A DNA stretch of 64,000 bases. Source: Rhynchospora pubera. Taxonomy: Eukaryota; Streptophyta; Magnoliopsida; Poales; Cyperaceae. Below are positions 45,156 to 57,505 of the stretch, piece after piece. The notes under the pieces were generated by a model. That model ran no database searches. It was not told the origin of the DNA and worked only from the letters and a program-made list of their open reading frames with translations. The stretch is taken from contig CM051463.1 in assembly GCA_028095005.1 (NCBI GenBank), positions 4,510,295 through 4,574,294 of the forward strand, read 5' to 3'. The stretch's first letter is position 1. Every line of letters starts with the position of its first letter. A program made the translations under genes and the position numbers.

Positions 45156-45425
45156 GAGAAAGTTCAATGTACACCATAGTGCATAGGCATTTCATGCATT
45201 GCAAATTTTTTCGGAGATATTTTTGTAAATTGACAAATCTAATTTAACCAACCTAATCTACATATTGAAATCTCATAGCAAATCAAATTTTACAATTTTT
45301 TAAATCCTATTACTATTTTTCGATTTTTTTAAAACATATCATTTTTGAAATGTTGTACTATTTTTAACATTAAAAAAATGGACATGTTTTAAAAAATTCG
45401 AAAAAAATAGCATGTTTTAAATTCA
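45156..45425. mobile_element. Truncated Mutator-like MITE, same family as 13511-13914
   Basis: The left arm closely matches 13511-13780: GAGAAAGTTCAATGTACACC, then ATAGTGCATAGG, then TTTGTAAATTGACAAATCTA, and CCTAATCTACATATTGAAAT. The right arm is missing. A solo LTR begins shortly after, at 45477. Confidence 0.85.
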
Positions 45426-45476
45426 ATATATTTGATTGTTAATCTATGTTTGGTACAAAGTCTGATGATATGTTAG

Positions 45477-45924
45477 TGTAAGTTTAGGTAGGTGAGACCA
45501 CTACTACAATCCATTAATGAATAATGTAATCTAATAAGGATTAGATATACCATTGCGGAAGAATTGAATATGTCAGACTTCGATCTTGTAGGTGATACCG
45601 CAAGCCATTACCACGAAGCATCCGCTGCGCACTGCCTCTATCTCTCTTCGTATGTTGCCGATGCACTACAACCTCCAGTTAGGACCTAGCGCCACCATCC
45701 ACGATTCCAAGTGTCCGACATACCGTGCTTCTCTTTCATGCTTGGAAATTCATCAAGCAAGGGAGAACTTCCAAGCCAACCAAGTAACAGAACACTAGAT
45801 CTGAGTATATAAAGCCTCTGCAGGTTACAGAACCGAACAGACAAATCTCTAGTTCCGCGACCTAGCGGGTCGCTTGACCCTTCAGTGGGCCGTTGAAACA
45901 GAAACTTTTTTGTAAATTCCAACA
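45477..45924 (+). mobile_element. Solo LTR, 448 bp
   Basis: Starts TGTAAGTTTAGG, ends AATTCCAACA (TG...CA) and is flanked by the 5-bp duplication GTTAG (45472-45476 and 45925-45929). A good TATA box (gagtatataaagcc, about 45804-45817) fits an LTR promoter on the plus strand. No internal retrotransposon sequence is adjacent. Confidence 0.75.
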
Positions 45925-46059
45925 GTTAGGATTGCTATTTTCAAGACCAACGGCAGTAAGCCAGTTAAACCATAATTACTTCTTGACATGCATCCTTCAT
46001 TTTCATGATTAGTATATAACTGATGCACAATTTGATGTTTTATTTCAATGTGTTGCTCT

Positions 46060-46383
46060 AAGTCCTTGTTCTTATTCTATGGACTTCTAAACATACTCTA
46101 AAAGACACTTATAGCAGAAGGGCCCTATGTGTTGCCTCTTGCACATAAACATTCAAGTGCCCAACATAAATAAGAAGAGCTTACTTTTTAAAAACATGGG
46201 TATGTTTAGAAGACTATGGAATAAGAACAAGTTATTTTTTGTTTGGCACCATTTAGAACAAGGAGAATAAGAACAAAATAAATCTTGTTCTTGTTCTAAC
46301 AAAACATGAAACTAAAATAAGAACAAGAACAAGTTGTTCTTATTTTTTTTTCTTATTCCACACCACTTCTAAACATGCACTCG
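46060..46383. mobile_element. MITE cluster (TGTTTAGAAG type)
   Basis: A full copy runs from about 46196 (ATGGGTATGTTTAGAAG) to 46383 (inverse CTTCTAAACATGCACTCG). Its interior repeats GGAATAAGAACAAG and the inverse. One end of another copy (cttgttcttattctatggac then ttctaaacatactct) lies at 46066-46102. Confidence 0.6.
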
Positions 46384-46386
46384 TTA

Positions 46387-46949
46387 GGGCCTCGTTTGAA
46401 TTGCTTAGAAATAAGAAATAATAACTTCTTCCTAGACATCCAAACAAGTTAGGAATAAAGAGAATAATAGTTTCTTCCTAGGAATAGTTTCTTCCAACAA
46501 TTATATATACATAATTTCATAAAAATTAGCTAAATACTAATAGCTAAATGAAATTTTGTGTGCTCTTTAATTAATACTTTTATTTAATATTAAAATAATA
46601 ATTTTTAATAATTTACTTATTCCTAACTCACCATTCAAACAATATTTTTTCTTCCTAGGAATAGCTTTTTCTCACTCTTCTCTCTCCGTTTGGATGGTGT
46701 GGGAATAAGAGGAATAAGGAAAGAAATAGGGAAGAAGTACTGAGAAGTGTGTAACTTTGCGAAAAATTTGAATTGTTTAATAATGATTTATTCCCATCTT
46801 TCCTTATTCTCTTATTCTCACTCCCATGCAAACACATTAAAAAAAGTGAAAAGAAGTATTGAGAAGTTTCTTCTCAACTGCCAATAATATGTTTTCTTCC
46901 TAAAATCATCCTTATTCCTTCCTTATTCCCATACCATCCAAACGAGCCC
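46387..46949. mobile_element. Nested MITEs (CGTTTGGATGG family)
   Basis: The outer ends GGGCCTCGTTTGAATTG (46387) and inverse CATCCAAACGAGCCC (46935-46949) bound about 563 bp. Inside, at about 46684-46836, lies a second near-palindrome (CTCCGTTTGGATGGTGTGGG and its inverse), matching the copies at 5539 and 14450. Confidence 0.6.
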
Positions 46950-47322
46950 GAAAAATAATAATTTACTTAAGAGGGAAGTTCCACAATATAGTTGGGGTTG
47001 CTTATTACGCGGCACCAAGGGTCCTAAGACTAGGTCATGTGAGGTCCAACATCGAATATGTCAGGTCCAACATCCATTTGTTCAAAGCACTCGAGGGATC
47101 AAGAATTCATGTATTAGATGTGAATGAGTTCAGAGCTGATGCCCATCCTGCCACTACAGGCCAAGCAAATTAAGAGGGATGAGAATTTATTATCGCATAC
47201 ATTGGTGCCTTCCTGGTTTACCTGACTCAAGGAACACATGCATATTTATCGCAACACTAAACACATTACAATTAATAGAGCCTTTTAAAATTAGCTATTA
47301 AAATTTCTTTGATTTTGAGTAA
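46950..47322. other. Intergenic, unassigned
   Basis: The stretch 46975-47185 has a balanced base content unlike its neighbours and a repeated phrase (aggtccaacatc, twice). It may be a retroelement remnant. No coding match was recognised. Confidence 0.35.
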
Positions 47323-47327
47323 TAGAT

Positions 47328-47723
47328 TGTCACGCTACTAGCGTGAATTGGATACAAATCGACTCCAATTGAAAGGAGCAATGCAATGGAGGAAAGATAA
47401 AAGAGAGAAATCAGAATAAGGGATAAAGGAAACAATCAATTTTATTAATTTTCATCACTCTTTACAAACTCGTCTCTTCTCCTTTTATAACAGAACAAAG
47501 AATGAAAATACAATTTGCACTTGCCAATATTTTACGCTAATCTACTTAACCAATGAGAGCCTTCCACCTCATCTCTTATTTTTTTTTTTTTTTTTTTTTT
47601 TTTTTTGAAATTGTGCCCTTAGGCTCCCTCATCTCTTATTTCAATTATACTACTAACTACAGTAAGAGAGACCGTGTTACTTTTAATAGAGTGGATCCCA
47701 TTTGACAGTGTCTAGACCTGACA
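47328..47723 (-). mobile_element. Solo Copia-type LTR, 396 bp
   Basis: TGTCACGCTACTAGCG at the left and CTAGACCTGACA at the right, with the 5-bp duplication TAGAT (47323-47327 and 47724-47728). Tracts such as caatcaattttattaatttt and aactcgtctcttctcctttt resemble Copia LTRs read on the minus strand. A later poly-T insertion (47581-47626) lengthens it by about 60 bp. Confidence 0.78.
47581..47626 (-). mobile_element. Tiny retro-insertion with poly-A tail
   Basis: Twenty-six T followed by GAAATTGTGCCCTTAGGCT, bracketed by CCTCATCTCTTATT at 47567-47580 and 47627-47640. On the minus strand this is a 3' stub (AGCCTAAGGGCACAATTTC) plus a poly-A tail with a 14-bp target duplication: a strongly 5'-truncated LINE or SINE copy. 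Confidence 0.75.
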
Positions 47724-47728
47724 TAGAT

Positions 47729-48657
47729 GATCTTGAGCATATCATGAAGGCTTTTATGTTGAGAATTGCTCCTCTTTCGTTTTTTGTTTTCTTTGCCTTC
47801 TGAAGTTTGGGCTAATTTTGTACTTAGCCAAATTGGGCGCTTCATTAAAATTGACAGATAGACAAAGGGAATTTTCCATAAATAAGATATCATTTGTATT
47901 TAGTCAATTTATTCTCTGGTATACTAAGCTCGAGGCTTTGATAATACATACGAAGTCTCGTCATAATCCATACTCTATTTGTCAAAAGATATGGATTGTA
48001 GTTTGTAGATATTTATTTGAGAATAGTGTTGTGAAAGATATGGATTTTAGTTTTATATCGTTCAGAAGATCTTTTTTAAAAAAAGATCGGTATATAACTT
48101 ATTTTTATTTCTCTCAATTTAATAAATGCTATATCAATCATCATAGTAATTTTTTTTAATAGCCTTTTAGCACTAATCGTTTCTGAGAATCCTTTTTACT
48201 TCAAATAATATCTTGTGAATTAATTTGCGAATCCAGATCATATCTATTTTTGTGCTGGAGATATCCATAATTTTTTTTTTCTCAATTATATGCCTCCTAT
48301 GACCTTGTTATATTGACTAATATTTCAATATTTGAATTGAATGAATTTTGAATTCAGAAAAATGTATGTATTTTCAAATATGAAAAGTTTTAATTGCAAT
48401 TTTATTAGTTTGATTTTATTTTTCAGGTTTTCAATTTAATCTTAATTTTAATTGGTTGTGATGCATCAGTATAGAGCTCTTAGCGCAATTAATCACTTTG
48501 AATCAAACGTTGTGACTTGTGAAAATGCGAAATTGTCCCGTGGGCCGTGTCCGCACATTTTGAGGTGAAAGAGATTTATCTTTAAATTCCAGGTTTATTG
48601 GGCCTCCAGCCTATTAAAAGAAAAGCCGCTTAATTAATTAATTAATCAGGAATTATA
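47729..48657. other. Intergenic
   Basis: The 113-codon open frame at 47818-48159 (plus) shows no recognisable domain, and the DNA has the AT bias of its surroundings. Not called as a gene. Confidence 0.4.
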
Positions 48658-48945
48658 AGTGACATCGGCAAATATACCATTCCAGCCATCGCTAAATACA
48701 AAGTGAACATATACAGCAAATAAGGTGAACATATAGACGATCTAAGTGAATACTTACAAACAAATAAGTGTTGTCATCACTTGTTCAGAAGTTTACATGC
48801 ATATTCAACTTATTTTCATTGAACTTATTTATTTGTATGTGTTCACTTAGATCGTCTATATGTTCATTTTGTTTGCTGTATATGTTCACTTTATATTTAG
48901 TGATGACAGGGATGACAAAACTGTAGATGGCAGTAATTAATTTCC
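48658..48945. mobile_element. Foldback MITE, about 288 bp
   Basis: Inverted arms of more than 100 bp. The left has AAAGTGAACATATACAGCAA then GTGAACATATAGACGATCTA. The right, inverted, has AAAGTGAACATATACAGCAA then ATGAACATATAGACGATCTA. The spacer is about 60 bp. Edges are approximate; no clear target duplication in the TTAATTAA-rich flanks. Confidence 0.7.
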
Positions 48946-50154
48946 TTAATTAATTGATGGTTTCCGGTCAATGATAGTTAATTAGTCCCACAATGAGCGG
49001 ACAAAGAAAAATGAACAGTATATAAACAACCTTGAGAGAGCGCCGATTGTGGTCGTTTGCTATAGGCGGCCATAGTTGTATGTTGTATAATTATTATTAT
49101 ACTACGGCGACTTCTTGTATGTTGTATAATTAAAGTGTATTGTCATATATTATACAATATACCATAAATAATTAAATATAGTACATATATACAATGTACA
49201 CTAGAATATAGCACATTTTTTGTCCTTTTTTTTCCCCACTCGCTTCAACAAAATAATAAATAAATAAATAAATCAGTATTACTAAGGAATTGCAAGTTAT
49301 TATGTGCTAATCAACGCCAAAGGGCATTAATCCTTTAAAAAGAATGAATTGCAAGTCCATAAATTGCATTGATTTCTTCACCATCCGACTTGACACTTGT
49401 TATCAGTTGATAAATCTTGATTTCTCGATGCGGTTCCATGGACAAAAATTATATTTCCAGAAAATTTGTGAGCATATATTGAACTGTTGCGAAATTTCAA
49501 ACTTGATAAAATGCTTTAATTATTGGATAACATATGTTATATATGCATTTCATGTACAATATATAACAATTTTTATGGGTAAATATATATTTTACTGAAA
49601 TTAGCTAAAATAATGTAAGTTATCAAAACATTTTGAGAATATTACCAGCTTTTGTTGATTACATCGCTGGAAAAAAAGGCCTAATCTAGCTGATTAAATA
49701 AAATTAATATTTATTAACATTCATCAATTCCAAATTAATTTAATTAACTTGCAAGAATAAAATCAGGTTTGTTGTTTGAAAAATTAAGAAAACCTTGTCA
49801 AGAAAATTACGTCTTGCCCTCTGTTGCCAATCCTTTTAAAAGAGAGATTACGAAATTAATTATGTGGTTATTGTACCAAAATCAAAATGAAAGGTTTCTG
49901 AACTAGAATATTTGTTTGACCTGTGTAAAGACCAGAAAACCCGGATCAGATACATAAACCCAAAAAGCTACTCTGTGGGGACCATTGTGCAGGGAGGGAA
50001 GGTACCAGCTCGGTTCACTAATGAAACAAAGAACCGGGTCCATCGAAATCAAAAGTCAAAACAACAACTGCGGTTTGTTTAATACTTTTGTTATGTTATG
50101 AACTTATGATGCAGCTGACGACAAAACAACAACAACTCGGTACTCTGAGCTCTA
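48946..50154. other. Intergenic
   Basis: A TATA-like agtatataaacaacc occurs at about 49018-49032, but no coding exon follows. Otherwise AT-rich, nothing recognised. Confidence 0.4.
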
Positions 50155-51540
50155 ATGGCGGCTCTGAGAAGAAGACTCGGTGTCTTCTTACTTGCTTCTA
50201 ACCATTTCCTTGTTAGTTTCTTACACTATTCTCTTCCTATTTTCATGCCTCAGTACCCATCCTTTCCTTTACTCATTCCGTTCGATTCGATTGTGTTTTT
50301 TTCTTGTTAGAAATCGTCCTTGTTAGCTAATGCTAATCCATGCCATCTCACACCATAAAAAATTATCAATCAATATAAAAATAAGTGAAAAGCACCACAA
50401 CACCAAAAACATTATGAATATCCTGGTTGATTTTAAGGAGTGAACTAAGAAGTACAAACATCAATCAATAGAAAAATGAGACAACATCATGGTTCGACCA
50501 GTGGAAGACATTCAAGGTCAATCTTTGTTCATAGCAATGGGAATTACAGGAGATACAAACATTAAACACAATTTTAGTACCATTTTTTCATAGCAAATGC
50601 TGTCAATAACCAAAAGTGTGGTCCAGCACCTCCAATATAAGCTGAATATTTCCTGGATTTTCTTAATTAGCACGGAGCATGTCCTTAGACAAACAAACAC
50701 TAATGTAGGGTCCCGTTAACTATGTGAAAAAAAATTGATTTTAGTTTTCTCCGCGTCTAACTTTTCAATGCAGGGTAGTTTGGATGTGCTGTTTTTGCAA
50801 ATTAATGATTTCAAGAATTAATTTGTTTTGTAATGTGGGTGTGGGACGATTGATTTAGTTAGCAAACACCATTGGTGGTTATAAAAGCTGCCATCACATT
50901 TCTTTCACATTCATATTTCTTTTTCTTCCTTTTTTTAAAACATTTTTAGGGCTCGGGAAAATTAGCACAGCTCCATTGGTGATGTTCCTTGATTTGTCTC
51001 TAAATTACTAGCCATTGCACTTCTTATTTTTGTCTTCTGTGTTTTGTTTCATCCAGGCACCTGATCAAACTGTGCTAAACTAGAAACATCAACTAATTTT
51101 TCACATGGTACGTTGTATTGATTCAATGAAAACCTTTTATCAAAATCTCATGATGTTCTAGGTAATAAATACATCAAAAGTTACACTCATTAGAATACTT
51201 CAGTTCTCTAGGTTCACTTCAAATTGTTCACACAGCTTATACTGCAACTGAATTTAAAGGAAATGCAATTTACCGACTCTTTTCCAGCAACCTATAGTAA
51301 TCTAAAGTTCCCTATTATCAACTCAGTAAGACCTTCGCCTATTTCAACCGATCAATCAATCAAAATAAAAGGAGACAACTCTGAACAAGATGCAATATTC
51401 AACACAGTGCAGGGGAAAAAAAATTTAATCATTCAAACATGTAAATATCAACCTCAAACAGCATATAGATTTAGCACATAAGTTATCTAGACAACACAAA
51501 TCCTAAAAGAATGTAATATTTACAGCTTGATTTCACAAAT
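50155..51540. other. Intergenic with an orphan ATG exon candidate
   Basis: At 50155 (plus) ATGGCGGCTCTGAGAAGAAG begins a short open frame (MAALRRRLGVFLLASNHFL) with a gene-like start, then runs into AT-rich DNA. No further exon was recognised, so no gene is called. Confidence 0.25.
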
Positions 51541-51791
51541 TACAGGTGGGGCGGTTATGTTACAGTGGTTTCGACAATGGTTGGTGAGAAAATACAAATA
51601 CAAATCACATGAATATGACATAACAGATGGAAGAGAGATATGGTTTAAGTTGTGTAAACAGCCATGAAATCGTTACCATCGGAGAATGAACCATGTCAAA
51701 CCTAACTAAAACAGTTGAATTGTTCACAGCAACTTTAATAGCACCTGCTGCTGTAACTAAGAGGCTGCATTTGCATCCCGCACAAGTTGAA

Positions 51792-54080
51792 TCACATCAG
51801 CTTTGATAGTACTTGCCATGATTGGAAGACAGCTGTTCTTGCAGCTTCAACTAATGCAGGGTTTTGGTAGATGCTATAAATAGTACCAAGCAAAAGCAAA
51901 GCATGTCAGAAAGTTAGTATTCCTTTGCCTCAAAAATAACTTGCTGATATTTCACCAATTCAGCCAAAAGGCATAACTTGATTTTTTTTGCCTATTCTCA
52001 GTACTTATGATAGACGTTCATAACAGTAGATAATTCTCAGAAGTTATGATAGACATTCATAACAGTAGATAAAATAACATACCCAATAGCAGTAGCACTC
52101 CATGATGCAACATTATAAATAACATTTGCACCATCCCAAGCCTTGCGTAGTCTACTCTTCTTCTTTTTAACAGTGAATGTCTTGCTAAGAACTGGCATAT
52201 GCAAGTCATATTGTTAGTGTTGGTTTATGCGACAGAAAATTCAGAAGAAAGATTAAAAAAATATATATGGAGAAGAACCACCTTTTTGTAATTCACTAGG
52301 AGTTAGTTCCTGCAAACATGAAACTTTCAACTGTGAGAACACATTTTACTTTCGCAAAAGAAAAGTATGACACAGTCTGCTTTGAAAGCTCAAAATAACA
52401 AAGAACGGCATAAACACCTCTAGAACATAAGAATATGACCAATGCCATCAAACCCTATTAACTTCAGACATATCCTTTAAATTATTTTCTCACCAATTAA
52501 TAATATATATATATATATATAGAAGCAATGAAGACAGTGGGACTGCATATATACATTCTCAAGAACATGAAGTTGAGGTCATACAAAAATATTTCATTTT
52601 GGTAGCAGATTCTTTAATTTTATTTGGCTTTTTTTTTTTGCTCCTTGGTTATAAATGCTTGTTCTTTATCAATGTGATCATCATTAGCCTTCTATTATTC
52701 AAACTCACTTTTACCTTATATTGTGGCAAAACCTGCACTCAGTTATTGACAGAATGCTTCAATAATATCTAACTGTTACAGCATTTCACATTTCACAACT
52801 TTCTAGTGTGCCAACCAGCATGTCATATAAGTTCCACCTTTGAGGTCCTGAAATGTGTACATGGAATTTGTCCCTTCTAAAGCCTACTCGGTACCCAAAA
52901 TGTTAACAATATATAGACTGAAAGGTTAGGGCTAAACACTGCACTCATAATTTGAAGGTGTAATTTAAACTGGATTGAAAATCAATAAATTTGGACACTG
53001 AACATATAGCGAAAGATAAGCATGCTGCTTTGTGCACTCAGAAGTTAAACTTGATCAGCAACAGGTTTACTTCTAAAAGTTTTGGAACACTATTTTTCAT
53101 CATATACAGCCCTACCCACAACAGTATTGTTATCAACTATCAAATGAGATGTACCTTAGTTTCCTTAAGGGATAGTAGATATGCTGCCATGAAGCATGCA
53201 ATTCCTTCTACTATATCCTCTTGCTGCACTACAACAAATTCATCTTGGTCTGACTCACCATCACCACATGCCTCAGCTTTATTGATAATGGACCATGATG
53301 CAGCCTCATCTGCAAACAAATAAGATTCTAAAACATTATTTATACATGACAAGTAAGATGTGGCAACAGCGAGAGAAAGCTTGTTTAAGATTATAACATT
53401 ACCTGGATTGACCTGGTACAAGCTGCCAATTTTTTCTAAGAATTCTGGAGATTCAACTCTCGATTTGAGGAGATCCCTAATCTGAAAAATACAGGTAAAG
53501 TAAACCAATTAACTATTTCCAAATAATAAATTCTACAAGATGGAACCATATATGAAGAATTCTACTGAGCAGCAGCAAAATTGTCAGACTTCCCATAATA
53601 TAAATTTTTCCGGTACCACAGAATTGTGCAAGATTGTAAATTTATATAGGTAATCTAGTCAAAGCCATAAGTAAGTAATATCATTACTTGAGTTTTATTA
53701 CTATCTTACCAAAAAGTTGACTTAATTGTTGGAAAGCAAAACCAATTACAGAATCAAAAGAATTAAATTAAACAAACAATCCCTACCTCATCAGTCTCAT
53801 AACCAGTATCAGTGGAAGATCGATTGGACGAGTCTCCGGTCTGCTCCATCTCTTCCTCCTCGGTCCCGGCGGAAGATCCCTGGGCCGGTGAATCTGAGCT
53901 CAGATCGGTTTCTTCTCCAAGCTGCTCGAGGACTCTCATGCACTGTTGTAGGACTTTCTGGACCGCTATCCGGCGATCTTGTTGCTGCTCCCCGACGACA
54001 ACCGACGAGGCTCCAACGGAGGAGGAGGAGAGCGATCGGCGCAGGATAGGTCGATCGGAAGAGGCTTCGTTGGATTCCAT
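51792..54080 (-). CDS. Plant protein of unknown function, six exons, 248 aa
   Basis: Exons on the minus strand: 54080-53787, 53481-53403, 53309-53155, 52309-52282, 52191-52083 and 51873-51792 (stop TGA). All introns are GT-AG and the joined frame is open: 747 nt, 248 aa. Residues 1-98 are Ser- and Glu-rich and probably disordered, with VQKVLQQCMRVLEQLGEETD (about 39-58). Then come IRDLLKSRVESPEFLEKIGS, a hydrophobic stretch (VEGIACFMAAYLLSL), a basic patch (TVKKKKSRLRKAWDGAN) and a hydrophobic C terminus (VIYNVASWSATAIGIYQNPA). I do not recognise the family name. It may associate with membranes through the last two stretches. A telo-box (TTAGGGTTT on the coding strand) lies just upstream of the ATG, as in many plant housekeeping genes. 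Confidence 0.88.
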
Positions 54081-54084
54081 AAAG

Positions 54085-54093
54085 AAACCCTAA
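54085..54093 (-). promoter_or_regulatory. Telo-box in the 5' leader of the unknown gene
   Basis: AAACCCTAA on the plus strand, five bases upstream of the start codon of the minus-strand gene. This motif is frequent in leaders of plant genes active in dividing cells. Confidence 0.5.
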
Positions 54094-55723
54094 TTTGGTT
54101 AAAACATTATTTATTTATTTATTTTGTTTTATTTTAAGAAGAGAGCGAGAGAGAAGGGGAATGAATTTGGAACAGGTTTAATATTGGGTACTGGGAAGAT
54201 TCATTTAATATTTTTTTTAAGGCTTATCTAAAGATTAAAACGAAATAAGGGAGATGACTTGCTTAAACAAGTGATTGCTTTTGTATGCTCTCCAGTGGAA
54301 CAAAACATTGGAGGCTTTCTTTCTTTGTAGGTATTACCATTACATTATTATATTTCCGGAATTGAGTCAAAGCCAATTAAATTGGAGAAGGTGAAGTATT
54401 CAGACAAAGACATGAAGATACTTTCTGATTTATCATTTCCAAAATGCTACAAGTTGCAAAAACTTGATAGAAAATTTCTCCTACATTACTATAATTGAAA
54501 AAAAAATCTAAATGTGATTGCGTTGCACATTAAAAACAATTTTCATTTTTTTTATTGTGGTATAAAGAATAGACGATGAAAAGTCTCTTCTATCTTATTT
54601 ATTTATTAGAAGTTTATTAATAGAATGTTTGGAAACAAGCAAACTGTGCCAAGAAAAGACATGATTTCTCTTTTATTGGTTGCTTGACATAAAAGTATTT
54701 ATACATATGGCAATATCATTAAATCCTAGCAATTGTTTATTTATTATAACGCATTTCATAAAGATTTATTCATAATACATTAAAAGTTTATATTACTTGT
54801 GTAAAATTAAATATACTTGCTACTCGCATTAAAATGAGTATGTAATAATAATAAAATATTACTACAAAAATTAGTAAATATTAAATATGCTTCTTAGTAT
54901 TAAACTATAAATACATGACAAATAACAAACTATCAATAATTACGACATTGGACATCGCCAGTTGTACAATACTAGAGGGACTGACGTTGAAGAAAAGTCA
55001 GAGAGAAGGGGCCAGCCAAACGTAGGTTACTTGCAAATCACTACTCAGTAATTAGTAATTACTAATTAGAAATCGTAACTAGTAACTACAGTGCGGTCGG
55101 CGCCAAGGCCTTATATACGTGGCCTCAGTGCCAACACTTGTGGTGAATTTTGTGTTTCTCTAATCCAGAGGAAATAACAGTTCGAACAATTGGGCTTGAA
55201 TTACCTGGAAAATGCAACCTTCATTGTGTTGCATGAGCCTGCTATATTTGGGCTTTCAGATATCAAGTACAGTTCCCTAAAATATTAAAAATACTATTCA
55301 AATATTCACAAATTCCGAAAATATTATTAAAATAATCAGAATTATATCAGTAGTATCAGAATACCGTTCTTTGAAAGAACGAGACCAGTAGCATTTTGAG
55401 TATTTTATTAATATGTTTTTTAATATTTTATTAATATATTCTTAATATTTTTAATATTTTAAATTACTTTTATGTAATTTTAATATTTGTATGATTTGGC
55501 ATTGTTGATATGTATTTTTCTTATTTGGTTGTATTGTTTTATTTCTGCAATATGTTGTATATACATTTTTCACCATACTTTATTTTTCCACCATAAAAAT
55601 AATAAAAAAATTTAAATAAATATAAATTATAAATAATGATTATAAAAATTTTTAAATATAATCTATATAATATTTAAGTATATTAAAATTTTTACACATA
55701 TTTATGTATATGATATATATATA
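54094..55723. other. Intergenic
   Basis: Includes the 5' flank of the unknown gene, with a GA-rich stretch at 54137-54160. Otherwise AT-rich with no exon or bounded element. Confidence 0.5.
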
Positions 55724-56128
55724 GAGTTTTGCTATGGTGAGTTGCAACTCACCAAAGCGTCCGTGAGTTGCGCTCAAAATTCTGAAATTTAGTTCAAAAT
55801 GACCGATCCAAATCGCCTAATATGATCTCTCTATTCAAATCTCCATGCAGACCAAATTTTTATATTTTTTCGAAATTTTTAAGTATTTTTTTGAAATTTT
55901 AGAAAATCATTAATCTAATTAGTTCTGGACCGTTCAAAAACGACAGTTTTAAAAAATCTGAAATAAATACTTAAAAATTTCAAAAAAATATAAAATTTGG
56001 TCTACATGAAGATTTCAATAAGGAGATCATATTAGACGGTTTGGATCGGTTATTTTGAACTAAATTTTGGAATTTTGAGCGTGACTCACGGACGCTATGG
56101 TGAGTTGCAACTCACCATAGCAAAACTC
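55724..56128. mobile_element. Palindromic Mutator-like MITE, 405 bp
   Basis: The two arms are almost perfect inverted copies over about 170 bp, from GAGTTTTGCTATGG to its inverse. Near each end, 12 nt in, is the perfect 18-bp palindrome GGTGAGTTGCAACTCACC (55736-55753 and 56099-56116). It sits in a (TA)n tract, so its 9-bp duplication cannot be read with certainty. Size, GAG...CTC ends and central sequence match the copies at 13511 and 57506. Confidence 0.85.
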
Positions 56129-56343
56129 TATATATATATATATATATATATCATCTCCTCTTATATATCTCTCTCTCATCTCCTCTATGATATATATACT
56201 AGTATATCTGTCTTTCTCTTTAACTATGCTCAATTTTTTTTTAAAAAAATTAAGAGAGTAACTAATTATTTTTAAAAAAGTGTGTAAGATTCATTAAGAG
56301 AGTGTCAAATATATTTTCATTTATCTTTTATTATGGAAGTACG

Positions 56344-57069
56344 CAGGGGCGAAACTGGGATTTCGTGTTAGCAGGATCTGTAAAATTTTTTTGCTGAAAA
56401 TATATGATGTAACATCTAATATAGACTTAGTATAATAATAATTTTAAAATAAATTAAATATTGCATAAATAATATGAAAAATCAAATATATATTATAATA
56501 ACAATACGAAATCTAAAATAAGAATTCAAAAGGTCAAGACAATAAAAAATACAACAATTTCCTACGAATTTTCAATTTTCTCACAATTTTTCATAATAAG
56601 TTCATTAGAAATCTCATTGAACACTTATTTTTTTATTTTTAGTGGCATTTGTTATATAATATCCAAATTGTATTTTTGATCTTCTGTGTTAATTTTTATT
56701 TATAATGTTCTAAAGTTCGCAAAACATAATATAGACAAATCACACGTTTGCATGAGATTCATGCTAGCATATATATGCTACAAATAATTATTCATGCAAA
56801 TATTTTATTCTATTCTAAATTTTGTCTTAATAAAATTTATTGGGGAGGGAAAGAAGACGACTAGTCGGAAACAAATGCTACATGGGTCCTTATGCGATAT
56901 TTTAGGTGTCGTTACGCAATTCAAATCTAACACGACATATCCAGCTGGGTCCTTCAAATTTTTTAGATGGGTCCCTAACTTTTTGTGTATTTCTTTTATA
57001 ATTACAAACAAGTGCAATATCAAATAAATTTTTTTTTGAGGTGGGTCCATGCATGTAGCTTCACCCCTG
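56344..57069. mobile_element. Non-autonomous hAT element, 726 bp
   Basis: CAGGGGCGAA at the left and TTCACCCCTG at the right, flanked by the perfect 8-bp duplication GAAGTACG (56336-56343 and 57070-57077). No transposase. It inserted between two copies of a ~70-bp local repeat (about 56250-56320 and 57088-57158). Confidence 0.85.
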
Positions 57070-57084
57070 GAAGTACGTAATTTA

Positions 57085-57325
57085 TGTTAAGGGAGTAATT
57101 AATTATTTTTAAGAAAGTATATTAAGATTCATTAAGAAAATGTCAAATATATTTTCGATAATCAATTTACTTTAAAGGAATATTTACTTTGTCTCACGGG
57201 AGTAATCACTTTTACATAAAGGAGTAAAATTTTTCATATTATAATATAAGAGAGCATATTTTATTTACTTAAGGGAGTATCTATATTTATATAATTAAGA
57301 GAGTAATTACATTAGAAATGCTCGT
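57085..57325. repeat. Diverged repeats of a GGGAGTAA motif
   Basis: Repeated phrases ttaagggagtaattaatt, cgggagtaatcac, aaaggagtaaaa and aagagagtaattac. On the other strand they resemble the TTACTCCCTTA motif of the ~104-bp tandem repeats at 38178-38815, so the two regions may share an element family. Confidence 0.4.
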
Positions 57326-57505
57326 GATGACGTCATAATTTCGTTGAACGTATGGCGATCATGCAGAACATAGTTCCCAAGCCCATCCCACATTACGTCA
57401 TTAATTGGGATGATAGGATGTCAAAATGTGGGGATACCACCTATAAGCTACGGCACGGCTTGGCAGTGATGCCTGTAATTATTATATATACATGCATTAA
57501 TTTGA

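Noticed and set aside
47818..48159. 113-aa open frame, plus strand
   Set aside because: No domain, AT-biased codons, no gene-like start or splice context.
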